A stretch of DNA of 64,000 nucleotides from Oceanisphaera sp. IT1-181. Its GTDB lineage: Bacteria; Pseudomonadota; Gammaproteobacteria; Enterobacterales; Aeromonadaceae. A model generated the notes under the pieces. It made no database searches. It saw only the letters and a program-made list of their open reading frames with translations, and was not told where the DNA came from. The stretch covers positions 2,289,001 through 2,353,000 of the forward strand of contig NZ_CP136856.1 in assembly GCF_033807535.1 (NCBI RefSeq). The letters run 5' to 3'. The translations under genes and the position numbers were made by a program. Below, piece by piece: positions 54,515 through 63,031 of this stretch; positions within the stretch are counted from its first letter, which is position 1, and every line of letters starts with the position of its first letter.

Positions 54515-55618
54515 TTAAATAATCACCAGCTCGCCTTGGATGGCGCCGGCTTGGCGCAGGGCTTCTAAGATGGCGACTAGGTCTCCGGGGGCCACGCCTA
54601 CTTGATTCACTGCGCGCACTAAGTCGTCGAGCGTAGTGCCGGTGTCGAGCTTAAACATGCGCGAGTCTTGTTGTTGAACATTAACAGTACTGTTGGGCAC
54701 CACTACGGTTTCGCCGCCCGCCAGTGCATTGGGCTGTGACACCTCTGGGTTTTCAGAAATCATAATGGTTAAGCCACCGTGGGTAATAGCGGCGGGTTTA
54801 AGCCGCACATTTTGGCCTATCACTATGGTGCCGGTGCGCGAGTTAACTATGATTTTGGCGGACTCGTCGGCCACGTCTATCACTAGATTTTCTAGCGTCG
54901 ACAAATAACTGACGCGCTCACTTGGGTCGCGCGGAGCATACACCTGCACCGAGGTAGCATCTAATGCTTGTGCATTATTGGGGCCCACCAAGTCGTTAAT
55001 GGTCTCGGCCATGCGTTTAGCCGTGGTGAAATCTGAACGATGTAAGTTAAAGGTAATGGTATCGCCACGGCCAAAGGAGCTTTCAACTTCACGCTCTACC
55101 ATAGCGCCAGCAGGAATACGGCCCACGGTCGGAATGTTAATCATGATGGACGAGCCATCGGCGCCCTCAGCACCCAAACCGCCGACTATTAAGCTGCCTT
55201 GGGCCAGCGCATACACACGCCCGTCCACACCTTTTAAGAAGGTTTGCAGCAAGGTGCCGCCACGTAGGCTTTTCGCCTCACCAATGGCCGATACGGTAAT
55301 GTCGATGGTCTGGCCGGGCTTAGCAAAAGCGGGCAGTTCGGCGTGCACCGCCACCGGTGCCACGTCATTCATTTTAGGCCGCATGTTTTCTGGCACTGTA
55401 ATGCCAAAGTTATTGAGCATGGTTCTAAAAGTTTGCGCGGCAAAGGCGTTGTTACGCTCGCCAGTACCGGGTAAACCCACCACCAAGCCATAACCCACCA
55501 ATTGGTTGGCTCGCACGCCGGCCACCGAGCTAATGTCTTTAATACGCGCCGCCTGCGCAGGCATTATCGCCCCCGCCAATAAGGTTAAGCTCAGTAATAA
55601 TCCGGTGAGCTGCTTCAT
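54515..55618 (-). CDS. flgI: Flagellar P-ring protein FlgI
   Basis: This P-ring protein has a Sec signal peptide (MKQLTGLLLSLTLLAGAIMP, cleavage after AQA) followed by RIKDISSVAGVRANQLVGYG. I start at the ATG at 55618 (367 aa), with AGGAG well spaced upstream. The open frame continues to 55792, but those 58 extra codons translate repeat DNA and would bury the signal peptide. Confidence 0.96.
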   Translation of the reverse strand: MKQLTGLLLSLTLLAGAIMPAQAARIKDISSVAGVRANQLVGYGLVVGLPGTGERNNAFAAQTFRTMLNNFGITVPENMRPKMNDVAPVAVHAELPAFAKPGQTIDITVSAIGEAKSLRGGTLLQTFLKGVDGRVYALAQGSLIVGGLGAEGADGSSIMINIPTVGRIPAGAMVEREVESSFGRGDTITFNLHRSDFTTAKRMAETINDLVGPNNAQALDATSVQVYAPRDPSERVSYLSTLENLVIDVADESAKIIVNSRTGTIVIGQNVRLKPAAITHGGLTIMISENPEVSQPNALAGGETVVVPNSTVNVQQQDSRMFKLDTGTTLDDLVRAVNQVGVAPGDLVAILEALRQAGAIQGELVII

Positions 55619-55662
55619 GTATTTCTCCTGAGAACCTAAAACAAAACGGGAAACAATATCTA

Positions 55663-56140
55663 AAACGAGATCCTGACGTGCGTCAGGAAGACGGCTAAAA
55701 CAAAATATAACCTGTAGCCGCCACTTGTTTTTAAGCAGAGGGTTTCGGCGGGCCAGCGCAGCTGGCTTTAAATATCTAAAACCAAAACCCAAACCAAACC
55801 GTGGCGAAGTCCTCTTTACCTAAGAGACGGCCACCTACAAGTGACAATACCTACAAAAATCACCTAACCCCGTAGCCGCCACTTGTTTTTATGCAGAGGG
55901 TTTCGCCGGGCCAGCATAGCTGGCTGTTTAAATCAAAACCGTGGCGAATAAATTGCCACCTACAACAGGGCCAGCTACCAAACACCTAAAACGAGATCCT
56001 GACGTGCGTCAGGAAGACGGCTAAAACAAAACATAACCTGTAGCCGGCAATTTATTCGCCGGTTCGCCTTAGCGAATATAGGTTGAATACCCAACACCAA
56101 ACCGTGCCGAATACTCTTTACCTAAGAGACGGGCACCTAC
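55663..56140. repeat. Repeat block in flgI-flgH gap
   Basis: The 604-bp gap has family A half elements (55663-55693, 55988-56021) and three family B hairpins (about 55714-55841, 55872-55967, 56038-56142). Copy 1 and copy 2 share the left arm GTAGCCGCCACTTGTTTTTA. The gap splits what is usually a tight flgH-flgI pair. Confidence 0.82.
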
Positions 56141-56222
56141 AAAGTTCAAGACCTACAAAAACACCGAATTTATTGGGCTTGGCACTTTCTTTAACCCTTC
56201 ACGCCTCACGCTTCACTCGCGC

Positions 56223-56912
56223 TTAAAAAGGCATCCAAGGGCTGTTGAAGAAGGTGGATAACCAGCCGCGGGTTTGGGTGTTGGCAAAGTCGCCGGTGCC
56301 GCCGTAGTAAATGCGTGCGTTAGCCACGCGATTAGACTCTACGCGGTTGTCGGCACCAATGTCTTGCGGGCGGATCATGCCGCTAATGCGCACGTATTCC
56401 TCGCCGGTATTGAGCATGAGCCACTTTTCGCCCTGCACCATTAAATTACCGTTGGCCAGCACTTGAGATACGCTCACAGTAATGCTGCCTTGTAAGCTGT
56501 TGCTTTGATTAGTGTTAGCTTGGCCGTCAAACTCGTTGCCGCTCGACATAGACGCACTGAGCGGATAACCGCCAATTGAAATATCTTTCCCGCCGATATT
56601 AGGTGCGGCAATGTTAACGCTGGAGTCTTTCGCTTGCTGAGTGGTGGCCCGCTTTTGCGCACGAGTAGACTCAGCCAATTCCACGGTAATAATGTCACCA
56701 ACGCGGTGCGCTTTAATGTCGGAATACAGGCTGTTGGCGTAGTTATCCTGAAAAATCGAGCCGTTAGGCTCTAATTGCTGTGCGCTCAGGCTAGGAATAA
56801 CAGGCGCAAATGCCGGATCGTCGGGTTTAGGGGTATAAGGCGTACTGGCACAGCCTGCTAAACTTAAGCCCCCTATCACCACCACACTTATGGCCATCAT
56901 TAGTTTGCGCAT
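56223..56912 (-). CDS. flgH: Flagellar L-ring lipoprotein FlgH
   Basis: The 229-aa protein has a lipoprotein signal with lipobox LAGC (C21), then the FlgH core (GSIFQDNYANSLYSDIKAHR, VGDIITVELAESTRAQKRAT, MVQGEKWLMLNTGEEYVRIS). It forms the outer-membrane L ring. It starts 23 bp after flgG. Confidence 0.97.
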   Translation of the reverse strand: MRKLMMAISVVVIGGLSLAGCASTPYTPKPDDPAFAPVIPSLSAQQLEPNGSIFQDNYANSLYSDIKAHRVGDIITVELAESTRAQKRATTQQAKDSSVNIAAPNIGGKDISIGGYPLSASMSSGNEFDGQANTNQSNSLQGSITVSVSQVLANGNLMVQGEKWLMLNTGEEYVRISGMIRPQDIGADNRVESNRVANARIYYGGTGDFANTQTRGWLSTFFNSPWMPF

Positions 56913-56935
56913 CGGCTCTACCTGCTTTTATTCAA

Positions 56936-57724
56936 TTACAGCTGCTGATTAACGTAAGCCATCATTTCATCGACCGACGAGATAACCTTGGAGTTCATCT
57001 CATACACCCGCTGGGCTTGGATCAAGTTCACCAACTCTTCGGTCACGTTCACGTTTGAGGTTTCCAACATACCTTGCTTGATGGTGCCGTAGCCGTCGGC
57101 ACCGGCAATGCCTTGCATAGCAGCGCCACTAGACTGAGTCTCTAAATACAAGTTTTCACCTTTGGGCTGCAAGCCCGCAGGGTTAGCGAAGTCGGTAATA
57201 ATAAACTGGCCGATAACTTGTGACTGGGCTTGGCCGGCGATTTGTACCGACACTTCACCATTGGTGCCTACGCTGATGCTTTGCGCGTTATCGGGGATCT
57301 GCATTTCCGGCTGCAATGGGTAACCATTACCCGGCGTCACAATTACGCCCTCTTCGTTCAAAGCAAATTGACCATTACGGGTATAACCGGTGGTGCCATC
57401 GGGCAATTGCACTTCAAAAAATCCGCGGCCGTCAATCATCACATCCAGCGCGTTATCTGTGGTCTGCACACTGCCCTGAGTAAAGGTTTTTTGGGTGGCC
57501 ACCACCTTACTACCAGCACCTAACATTAAGCCGGAGGGCAAGTTGGTGTCCGCCGTAGCACGACCACCGGGCTGGTGAACGTTTTGATAGAGCAAGTCTT
57601 CAAAAATCGCCCGGCCTTTTTTAAAACCAATGGTGCTGGCGTTCGCCAAGTTATTGGAGGTGACCGAGATATTGGTCTGCTGAGCGTCTAAGCCGGTTTT
57701 ACTAATCCATAATGCGGGGTTCAT
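56936..57724 (-). CDS. flgG: Flagellar distal rod protein FlgG
   Basis: The 262-aa protein starts MNPALWISKTGLDAQQTNIS and contains NNLANASTIGFKKGRAIFED; the C-terminus is SNVNVTEELVNLIQAQRVYE. It is the distal rod subunit. It follows flgF after 28 bp. Confidence 0.97.
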   Translation of the reverse strand: MNPALWISKTGLDAQQTNISVTSNNLANASTIGFKKGRAIFEDLLYQNVHQPGGRATADTNLPSGLMLGAGSKVVATQKTFTQGSVQTTDNALDVMIDGRGFFEVQLPDGTTGYTRNGQFALNEEGVIVTPGNGYPLQPEMQIPDNAQSISVGTNGEVSVQIAGQAQSQVIGQFIITDFANPAGLQPKGENLYLETQSSGAAMQGIAGADGYGTIKQGMLETSNVNVTEELVNLIQAQRVYEMNSKVISSVDEMMAYVNQQL

Positions 57725-57752
57725 TACACTCTCCTTTTATGCCTTTAACTAC

Positions 57753-58496
57753 TTAGATGCGCAGCAGCTGAGCATGGGCTTTATCGTTTTCTTCTGCGTG
57801 ACTCATCATTTTTAATTGGGTCTCAAAGCGGCGCTGCAGATCGATCAAATGGGTCATTTCGGCTACCGGGTTCACGTTACTGCCCTCCAGTGCGCCAGCA
57901 ATCAGTTGTACTTGCGCGGAGGCCGCTTCGGCTTGACCGTCTTTACGACGAAACAGGCCATCTTGGCCTTTTTCCAGATCCGCATTGTTGGGCAGTACGG
58001 TTTTAATACGCTGCAGCTCAGCACCGCCGTTAGCGGGTTCGCCTTCTAAGCGGGCGAAGATGGTGCCGTCTTTGTTAATTTCCATTTTCTCTAACGGCAG
58101 CGGCAAAAAGATCGGCCCGCCGTTATCGTCTAATACGTTTAAGCCATTACTGGTTTGCAAGCGGCCATCTGGCGTGACTTGCAAGCTACCAAAGCGGGTA
58201 TAGGCCTCGCCGCCATCTTTTGCTTCTACTGCCAACCAGCCGTCACCGGCTACGGCAACGTCAAGATCTCGACCTGTGGTTTGTATGGGGCCGGTGGCAA
58301 AGTTTTGCCCCGGTCGCTCCGTCATGGCAAACACGCGAGTGGGCATGCCCTCGCCAAAGGCTTGCATGGCGCGCGCTTGCTCCATGTCGGCTTTAAAGCC
58401 GGTGGTATTGGCGTTGGCGAGGTTATTAGAGCGCACGGCCACGCTGTGCATGTTTTCTTTGGCGCCAGACATGGCGATATAAAGCAATTTGTCCAT
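57753..58496 (-). CDS. flgF: Flagellar proximal rod protein FlgF
   Basis: The 247-aa protein starts MDKLLYIAMSGAKENMHSVA, with NNLANANTTGFKADMEQARA and C-terminal GSNVNPVAEMTHLIDLQRRF. It is a proximal rod subunit. flgE normally lies directly upstream on the same strand. Here the upstream DNA is a sigma-54 promoter, repeats and an IS element, so flgF heads its own operon. Confidence 0.97.
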   Translation of the reverse strand: MDKLLYIAMSGAKENMHSVAVRSNNLANANTTGFKADMEQARAMQAFGEGMPTRVFAMTERPGQNFATGPIQTTGRDLDVAVAGDGWLAVEAKDGGEAYTRFGSLQVTPDGRLQTSNGLNVLDDNGGPIFLPLPLEKMEINKDGTIFARLEGEPANGGAELQRIKTVLPNNADLEKGQDGLFRRKDGQAEAASAQVQLIAGALEGSNVNPVAEMTHLIDLQRRFETQLKMMSHAEENDKAHAQLLRI

Positions 58497-58599
58497 TTCA
58501 GCTCCGCCGGCGCTTGCCGAATAAGTACTGATTAATGCTGATAAGCCGCAGAGTCTCTGCCACTGACCGCTAATTGACTAAACTATTGGTTAAATACAA

Positions 58600-58615
58600 T
58601 GCAAGATTAGTGCCA
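58600..58615 (-). promoter_or_regulatory. Sigma-54 promoter for flgFGHIJKL
   Basis: The minus strand reads TGGCACTAATCTTGCA, matching TGGCAC-N5-TTGCA in both boxes with exact spacing. It lies about 104 bp upstream of flgF and resembles the fliE promoter (TGGCACTAAGATTGCA), differing at two spacer positions. It explains how flgF-flgL stay regulated without flgBCDE upstream. Confidence 0.87.
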
Positions 58616-58831
58616 CTAACACAATGTGAGGGGTAAGGCGTGAAGCGTGAGGAGCTAACATAAACCGACCGCAGAGCGGCCAAAGCACATTCCCACGCAG
58701 AGCATGGGAACGAGGGGGCTCACTATTCACAGAATAATGCTGTTAAGAGTTTTGCTAAGCAAAACCGGCCGACTAAAGGCGGCCTCTTGAATGCACAAAC
58801 AAAACACCGCCTGTTGTAGGCTCTTATCACT

Positions 58832-59067
58832 ATGCCGTCATACCGTGCTCGCCACGGTATCTCGCTCTTAGTACTAAAACCTAAAAACTAGATCCTGATG
58901 GTCATCAGGATGACGGCTAAAAATGCGGCAGGCATCAGCTCATAACACAAACAAAACACCGCCTGTTGTAGGCTCTTATCACTATGCCGTCATACCGTGC
59001 TCGCCACGGTATCTCGCTATTAGTACTAAAACCTAAAAACTAGATCCTGATGGTCATCAGGATGACG
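58832..59067. repeat. Duplicated family A composites near the inversion junction
   Basis: Two near-identical copies of about 150 bp (ACACCGCCTGTTGTAGGCTC at 58804 and 58955, each followed by a family A composite at about 58832-58917 and 58985-59066) lie between the flgF promoter and the IS element. Family B fragments surround them. No gene is supported in 58616-59328. Confidence 0.82.
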
Positions 59068-59395
59068 CAATAAAGACAAACACCGTACTTTGTAGTCCAC
59101 CACTATTTACAAAGAAGAAACACTCAGCCAAACACTACACAGCGCTCCTTGTAGCTTCGCGCTTTAGCTGCGAATTCTGCGAAGCAGAAGACTTAGGGTG
59201 ATTTAGGTCTAAAAACAAAATCCCGCTAAGACGGGACTAGCAGCTAAAGCGCTAGCCTACAAAACACCGCCTTACGTTAAAGACAAACACCGCTTTTGGT
59301 TAGCTCTTCTAACTATGCCGTCATGCCGTATATGGACTCCTTCTGTATGACAACCGTCTTTGAACATAAAATAAGCAGCATGGGTAAGGAGCTGG

Positions 59396-59510
59396 CGTAT
59401 ATTCGGACTCTCATTGGGGAGCTACCCCTGTCCCTTGATGTATTCGCACCTTCAGGCCTCTGCGGACTTACGGCATGGTTTGCACACTGGCATGAACAGG
59501 CTTTCTGAAG
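59396..59510 (-). ncRNA. Candidate bridge/seek RNA of the IS1111-type element
   Basis: In the minus direction the non-coding segment contains a loop with CATGCCG (59471-59477) then GTCCG (59463-59467). These match the complement of one target half and the other target half; the loop is held by a stem pairing 59451-59459 with 59498-59509. Farther on come ATACATC (59437-59443) and ATATACG (59396-59402), which match the two element ends plus the CG core and flank a GGGG-N5-CCCC hairpin. Both loops have the same guide order. The prediction is by eye; the transcript ends are unknown. Confidence 0.6.
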
Positions 59511-59603
59511 GTTGGTCTCACCTCTTAACTGTATCTGCGCTCATGTTGGGTCATCATTTAACTCGGTTGTTCGGTTGTTCGTTCAGTTGACGGATTGACT
59601 CAG

Positions 59604-60647
59604 CTACGCGCTGACTAATAATGTGGGCCGATGATATTCTTCACCATGACGCAACATCGCCCAGGCGGTACGGACTGTTTTGTTGGCCAGACCCACTGAA
59701 GCGATGCCAAAGCCACGTCGCTGCATCATGGCTTTCAGCCAGGCCTCTTTCTGATTAACCGGTTCTCTTTTCTGTAATTTTTGCAAAACGGAACGCGCGC
59801 CCTGAATAAGGTTCGAACGCTGCTGCCTTTTGCCGTGGCGTTTACCAATACCTCCCATCACGACCTTGCCACCCGTACTAAACTGTTTGGGTGTGACACC
59901 CACGCAGGCCGCCGCTTCCCGACCGGAGGCGAAGTTGCCACCGTTAGTACCTAACATCAGATAGAGATGCAACGCATTGACCGGGCCCACGCCTTCTAAC
60001 TTCATCAACTTTGCGCAACTTGGATGTTGTTTGATTAACTTATCACGCCTCGCTTCTAACGCTTGAAAGCGCTGAGTCAAGGATAAGTAAGCTTGCCACA
60101 GCTCTGATAGCTCATCGCGTAATGGCATCGGGATCTCGTTCTCCGCGTCTTCCAGAATAAGGGGTATCGCCGCACGCAAACCCGCGAAACCTTTAGTAAT
60201 GGTGATACCAAACTCAAATATCAGGGCTCTGATTAGGTTACTGGTCGCCGTGCGCTGATCTTGCATGTGCTCCCGGATACGCTCTATGCTTTGCAGCCCT
60301 TGTTGCTCCGTTGACTTGGGGGTGACGGTTTTTAATCCTGGATGTGATAGTGCCGCACCGATAGCTTCCGCATCGTTATGATCGGTTTTATGTCCGAGCC
60401 GAAATGCAGCCACAATTTTAGGGGCGATAATCACCGGCTTATGCCCCATAGTTTCGACGGTACGAGCCCAATAATGTGCAGAGCCACACGCCTCCATCGC
60501 CACGACGCAAGCAGGATGCTTACTGAGCATGGCAGTAAGCTGAGCACGGGTATAAGCGCGGTTACGCTGCGTTTTATTATTCTTAAGGGTGCACGCTTGG
60601 AACGAATGTTTTGCCAAATCGAGGGCAATGACAGTATCGTGTTTCAT
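59604..60647 (-). CDS. IS110-family transposase (DEDD)
   Basis: The 347-aa protein has an N-terminal RuvC-like domain carrying D10, E52, D89 and D92 (VIALDLAKHSF, AMEACGSAHYW, KTDHNDAEAI). The C-terminal Tnp_20 domain has LEGVGPVNAL, FASGREAAACVGVTPKQ and FSTGGK, where the catalytic serine of the family is expected. It is full length and apparently intact. It acts as an RNA-guided recombinase in this family. Confidence 0.94.
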   Translation of the reverse strand: MKHDTVIALDLAKHSFQACTLKNNKTQRNRAYTRAQLTAMLSKHPACVVAMEACGSAHYWARTVETMGHKPVIIAPKIVAAFRLGHKTDHNDAEAIGAALSHPGLKTVTPKSTEQQGLQSIERIREHMQDQRTATSNLIRALIFEFGITITKGFAGLRAAIPLILEDAENEIPMPLRDELSELWQAYLSLTQRFQALEARRDKLIKQHPSCAKLMKLEGVGPVNALHLYLMLGTNGGNFASGREAAACVGVTPKQFSTGGKVVMGGIGKRHGKRQQRSNLIQGARSVLQKLQKREPVNQKEAWLKAMMQRRGFGIASVGLANKTVRTAWAMLRHGEEYHRPTLLVSA

Positions 60648-60728
60648 GTATGGACTCCTTCCGATTGAGGACTCGGGGTTGTGGTAAACTTACCGTACTC
60701 CTCTGAGGGTGAAGGAGTCCATACATCG

Positions 60729-61027
60729 GACGCGCTCCGGTATCTCGCACTTGGTATTAAAGCCAAAACGAGATCCTGACGTGCGTCAGGATGAGGGAAT
60801 AAAAAGGCCAGAACCCCATCCCTTCGTCATTGCGAGGAGTGTAACGACGCGGCAATCCATGGTTGGGACCCTGTGCAGGCGTGCAGAATGGATTGCCGCG
60901 CTACGCTCGCAAAGACGGCATAAGGGCATAACACACCAGTTTTTTGGCCGTCATACCGGGCTAGATCCGGTATCTCGCTTTTGGTACTAAAACTAAAACG
61001 AGATCCTGATTTTCATCAGGAAGACGG
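60729..61027. repeat. Repeats between the IS element and flgN
   Basis: The block contains the right part of the family A copy split by the IS element (60727-60800), a family C hairpin (60828-60920) and a further full family A composite (60947-61027). Family B fragments follow (about 61070-61110). Confidence 0.85.
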
Positions 61028-61176
61028 CGTAAACACCGGTCTTTATTTGGTTTTGCGTTCAAGTTTAAAGTTTTGCTACGCAAAACCGGCCGAATAAATT
61101 GGCCTCTACAAAAGCAAAACCAAACACCGCCTTTGCGTGTGAGGCGTTATGGTTGTTCTTACGGCCCCACAAAAAA

Positions 61177-61201
61177 ACACCGCTCTTTATGGGAGCGGTG
61201 T
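61177..61201. terminator. Bidirectional terminator after flgN
   Basis: The stem ACACCGCTC/GAGCGGTGT with a 7-nt loop is flanked by A7 on one side and T7 on the other. It lies about 60 bp after the flgN stop. The same stem is found after flgL. Confidence 0.88.
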
Positions 61202-61260
61202 TTTTTTGGCTTCATTCAACATTAAGCATTTAAAATGAAACATTCCCGCTAGCGGGTGAC

Positions 61261-61674
61261 TTAAACCTTAAATCCGACACCTTTGTTGATGCCTTTGGTG
61301 TGACCTTTTTGGTCATAGGTCATACTTTGCCGTTCGTGCAGGCGGCTTAAAATATTGGCAAGTTGGCGAACACCGTTGAGCGATTGCTCGAGTAATTGCT
61401 CGGCAACCTGGCTTTGCTCTTGGCATTGCTCAACTAACTGGCGCAGGCTATTAACTTGAGGCAGATAATCACCGCTTAAACGCTCGCGCTCCGGATGATT
61501 GGCAAGCTCGGCATCGGTGCTTTGAATTTGTGTCAGCAAGGTCTGTTTCTGCTCAGTTAATGGCGGCAGCTCCAGCGCTTTGCGGTGCACGATCAACTCA
61601 AGCTCCTGTTGGGTAATGGTTAACAGTTGCTCGAGTTGGGATTTTTGTTGAACTAGCAGCGCAGCAAGCGACAT
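61261..61674 (-). CDS. flgN: Flagellar export chaperone FlgN
   Basis: The 137-aa, all-helical, Gln/Leu-rich protein starts MSLAALLVQQKSQLEQLLTI, with a C-terminal basic tail. FlgN escorts FlgK and FlgL. It follows flgM after 1 bp, the usual flgMN arrangement. Sequence similarity within the family is low, so context carries weight. Confidence 0.9.
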   Translation of the reverse strand: MSLAALLVQQKSQLEQLLTITQQELELIVHRKALELPPLTEQKQTLLTQIQSTDAELANHPERERLSGDYLPQVNSLRQLVEQCQEQSQVAEQLLEQSLNGVRQLANILSRLHERQSMTYDQKGHTKGINKGVGFKV

Positions 61675-61675
61675 A

Positions 61676-61996
61676 TTAGAGGCCTTCTAAGTCTTGCTCA
61701 AAACGTGAGATATTGGCGGCCAGTCGGTCACTGTCTACTTGGTAGCTGCCTTCGTTGATGGCTTTTTTCAGTGCCTCTAAGCGGGCGCTATTATCCGGTG
61801 CCGGCGTGTTAGCCAGCGAGTGCTGCACTTGACTCAAGCGCTGAGCCTGCGGCGTTAGCGTGACTGAGTCTTGCTTAGGCGCCACCGTATTGGGCGTGTT
61901 GCTTGGCGCGGCATCTGTGGCCACGCTTTGCTTATATTTGTTGTTGGTCAGCGGCGTACTGGTGCTGATCCCTACGGGTAATTTGTCGATAGCCAT
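61676..61996 (-). CDS. flgM: Anti-sigma-28 factor FlgM
   Basis: The 106-aa protein has a disordered N-terminus and the FliA-binding C-terminal half (SARLEALKKAINEGSYQVDS, DRLAANISRFEQDL). It holds FliA inactive until exported through the finished hook. It has its own FliA promoter, giving the standard feedback loop. Confidence 0.95.
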   Translation of the reverse strand: MAIDKLPVGISTSTPLTNNKYKQSVATDAAPSNTPNTVAPKQDSVTLTPQAQRLSQVQHSLANTPAPDNSARLEALKKAINEGSYQVDSDRLAANISRFEQDLEGL

Positions 61997-62032
61997 GATG
62001 TTAATGTCCTATTCTGCTGCTGCGTACAAGGG

Positions 62033-62059
62033 GTATCGGCTTGTTTGTTGATAACTTTA
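62033..62059 (-). promoter_or_regulatory. Sigma-28 (FliA) promoter of flgMN
   Basis: The minus strand reads TAAAGTTA, 11 nt, GCCGATAC, close to TAAAGTTT-N11-GCCGATAA (7/8 in each box). It lies between the flgA stop and the flgM ATG. It is the best FliA match in the window. Confidence 0.9.
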
Positions 62060-62066
62060 GCAGAAT

Positions 62067-62822
62067 TTACAACTTAACCTGCACCTGACCGGCGGCCACA
62101 ATTTGTGCGCTAATTTCTCGGCCCGAGTTAACATTGCTGATGCGAATGGTGTCATTAAAAGAGCCATCCTCTTTGGCCAAACCATCGGTTTTTATGCTGA
62201 GCCCACCGGTTTGCGCCAAAATACTGACTCTGTCACCCTTGCATACCACGCATAATTGACTGCTTAAAATCGGTTGTCCGGCGCGCAAGTCTCGTTTGCT
62301 GCGTGAGCCAATAAGCTCACTCGGGTTGCTAAATACACCGCCGCGCAATAGCACTTCATCTTGATAATCCACGCTCAAATGCTGCGCTTGCAGCAAGGTA
62401 TTACGTGTTATCGGGTCGCTGGCCGTTACCACCGGCTTAAGCACTTTTACTCGCACTGGCACAAAGATTTCCCAGCTGGGAGTTTCATGACACTGCAAAA
62501 ATACGTGCGTATTGCGCTTCACATCACCGGCACCGCGAATATCGGCGGTAAGTTGGCCTAAACATTCGGTCAAGGCTATGCGGGTATCTATGCTGGCGGC
62601 AGTCACTTCTAGTTTGTCGTCCGGCTGCAAGGGCACTAAATCTCGCACATAGTCTTCGGCGTAGCGGCGAATTTCATCATGCACATTACTGGCACCCAGC
62701 GTTTGCGCCTGTAATGGGCCCATATTGGCTGAGAGCAAGAATAGGATAAAGACGGGCAAGTTTGATAAATTGCTCAAACTGCGCAAGGCTGCGCTTAAGG
62801 GTAAAAAAATTCTGTTAAGCAT
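62067..62822 (-). CDS. flgA: Flagellar P-ring assembly chaperone FlgA
   Basis: This periplasmic chaperone has an N-terminal signal region (LSNLPVFILFLLSANMGPLQ, cleavage near AQA/T) and a C-terminal SAF domain (SKRDLRAGQPILSSQLCVVC, GDRVSILAQTGGLSIKTDGL). I start at the ATG at 62822 (251 aa), preceded by AGAGGA. The frame extends to 62894, but those 24 extra residues would precede the signal peptide. It is needed for FlgI assembly. It diverges from cheV. Confidence 0.94.
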   Translation of the reverse strand: MLNRIFLPLSAALRSLSNLSNLPVFILFLLSANMGPLQAQTLGASNVHDEIRRYAEDYVRDLVPLQPDDKLEVTAASIDTRIALTECLGQLTADIRGAGDVKRNTHVFLQCHETPSWEIFVPVRVKVLKPVVTASDPITRNTLLQAQHLSVDYQDEVLLRGGVFSNPSELIGSRSKRDLRAGQPILSSQLCVVCKGDRVSILAQTGGLSIKTDGLAKEDGSFNDTIRISNVNSGREISAQIVAAGQVQVKL

Positions 62823-63031
62823 TCTTTCCTCTTGGCCGATATAAAAGCAGTGGCTCATGTCACGTAGTGGCTGAGCGCTGTTGGCGTCGGTCATTAGCGG
62901 GTGCTAAGCTAACGCTCGGTTCGCATAAATCAGCGCTATCAATACGCACTACCTATAAGCATACTTATCGCATAATGCATAAAACATGCCATGGACGGAC
63001 AAGCATACCACGGCCTTAATGGAGAAACTGT

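Larger units (their letters stand above)
59329..60726 (-). mobile_element. IS110-family (IS1111-type) element inserted in a family A repeat
   Basis: Subterminal inverted repeats are ATGGACTCCTTC (59332-59343) and GAAGGAGTCCAT (60711-60722); a third copy precedes the transposase ATG (60650-60661). On the left the flank ends GCCGTCATGCCG and on the right it resumes CGGACGCGCTCCGGTATCTC. Together they rebuild arm 1 of a family A repeat (CATGCCGGACGCGCTCCGG) with a shared CG. There is no longer target duplication, as expected of IS110. The long non-coding part is downstream of the transposase, as in the IS1111 group. Confidence 0.85.

Noticed and set aside
55619..55792. N-terminal extension of FlgI
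   Set aside because: It would place 58 repeat-derived residues before a clear signal peptide; the ATG at 55618 has a good ribosome site.
59296..59508. 70-aa plus-strand open frame left of the IS110 transposase
   Set aside because: It crosses the element boundary and lies antisense to the candidate bridge RNA; no coding signature.
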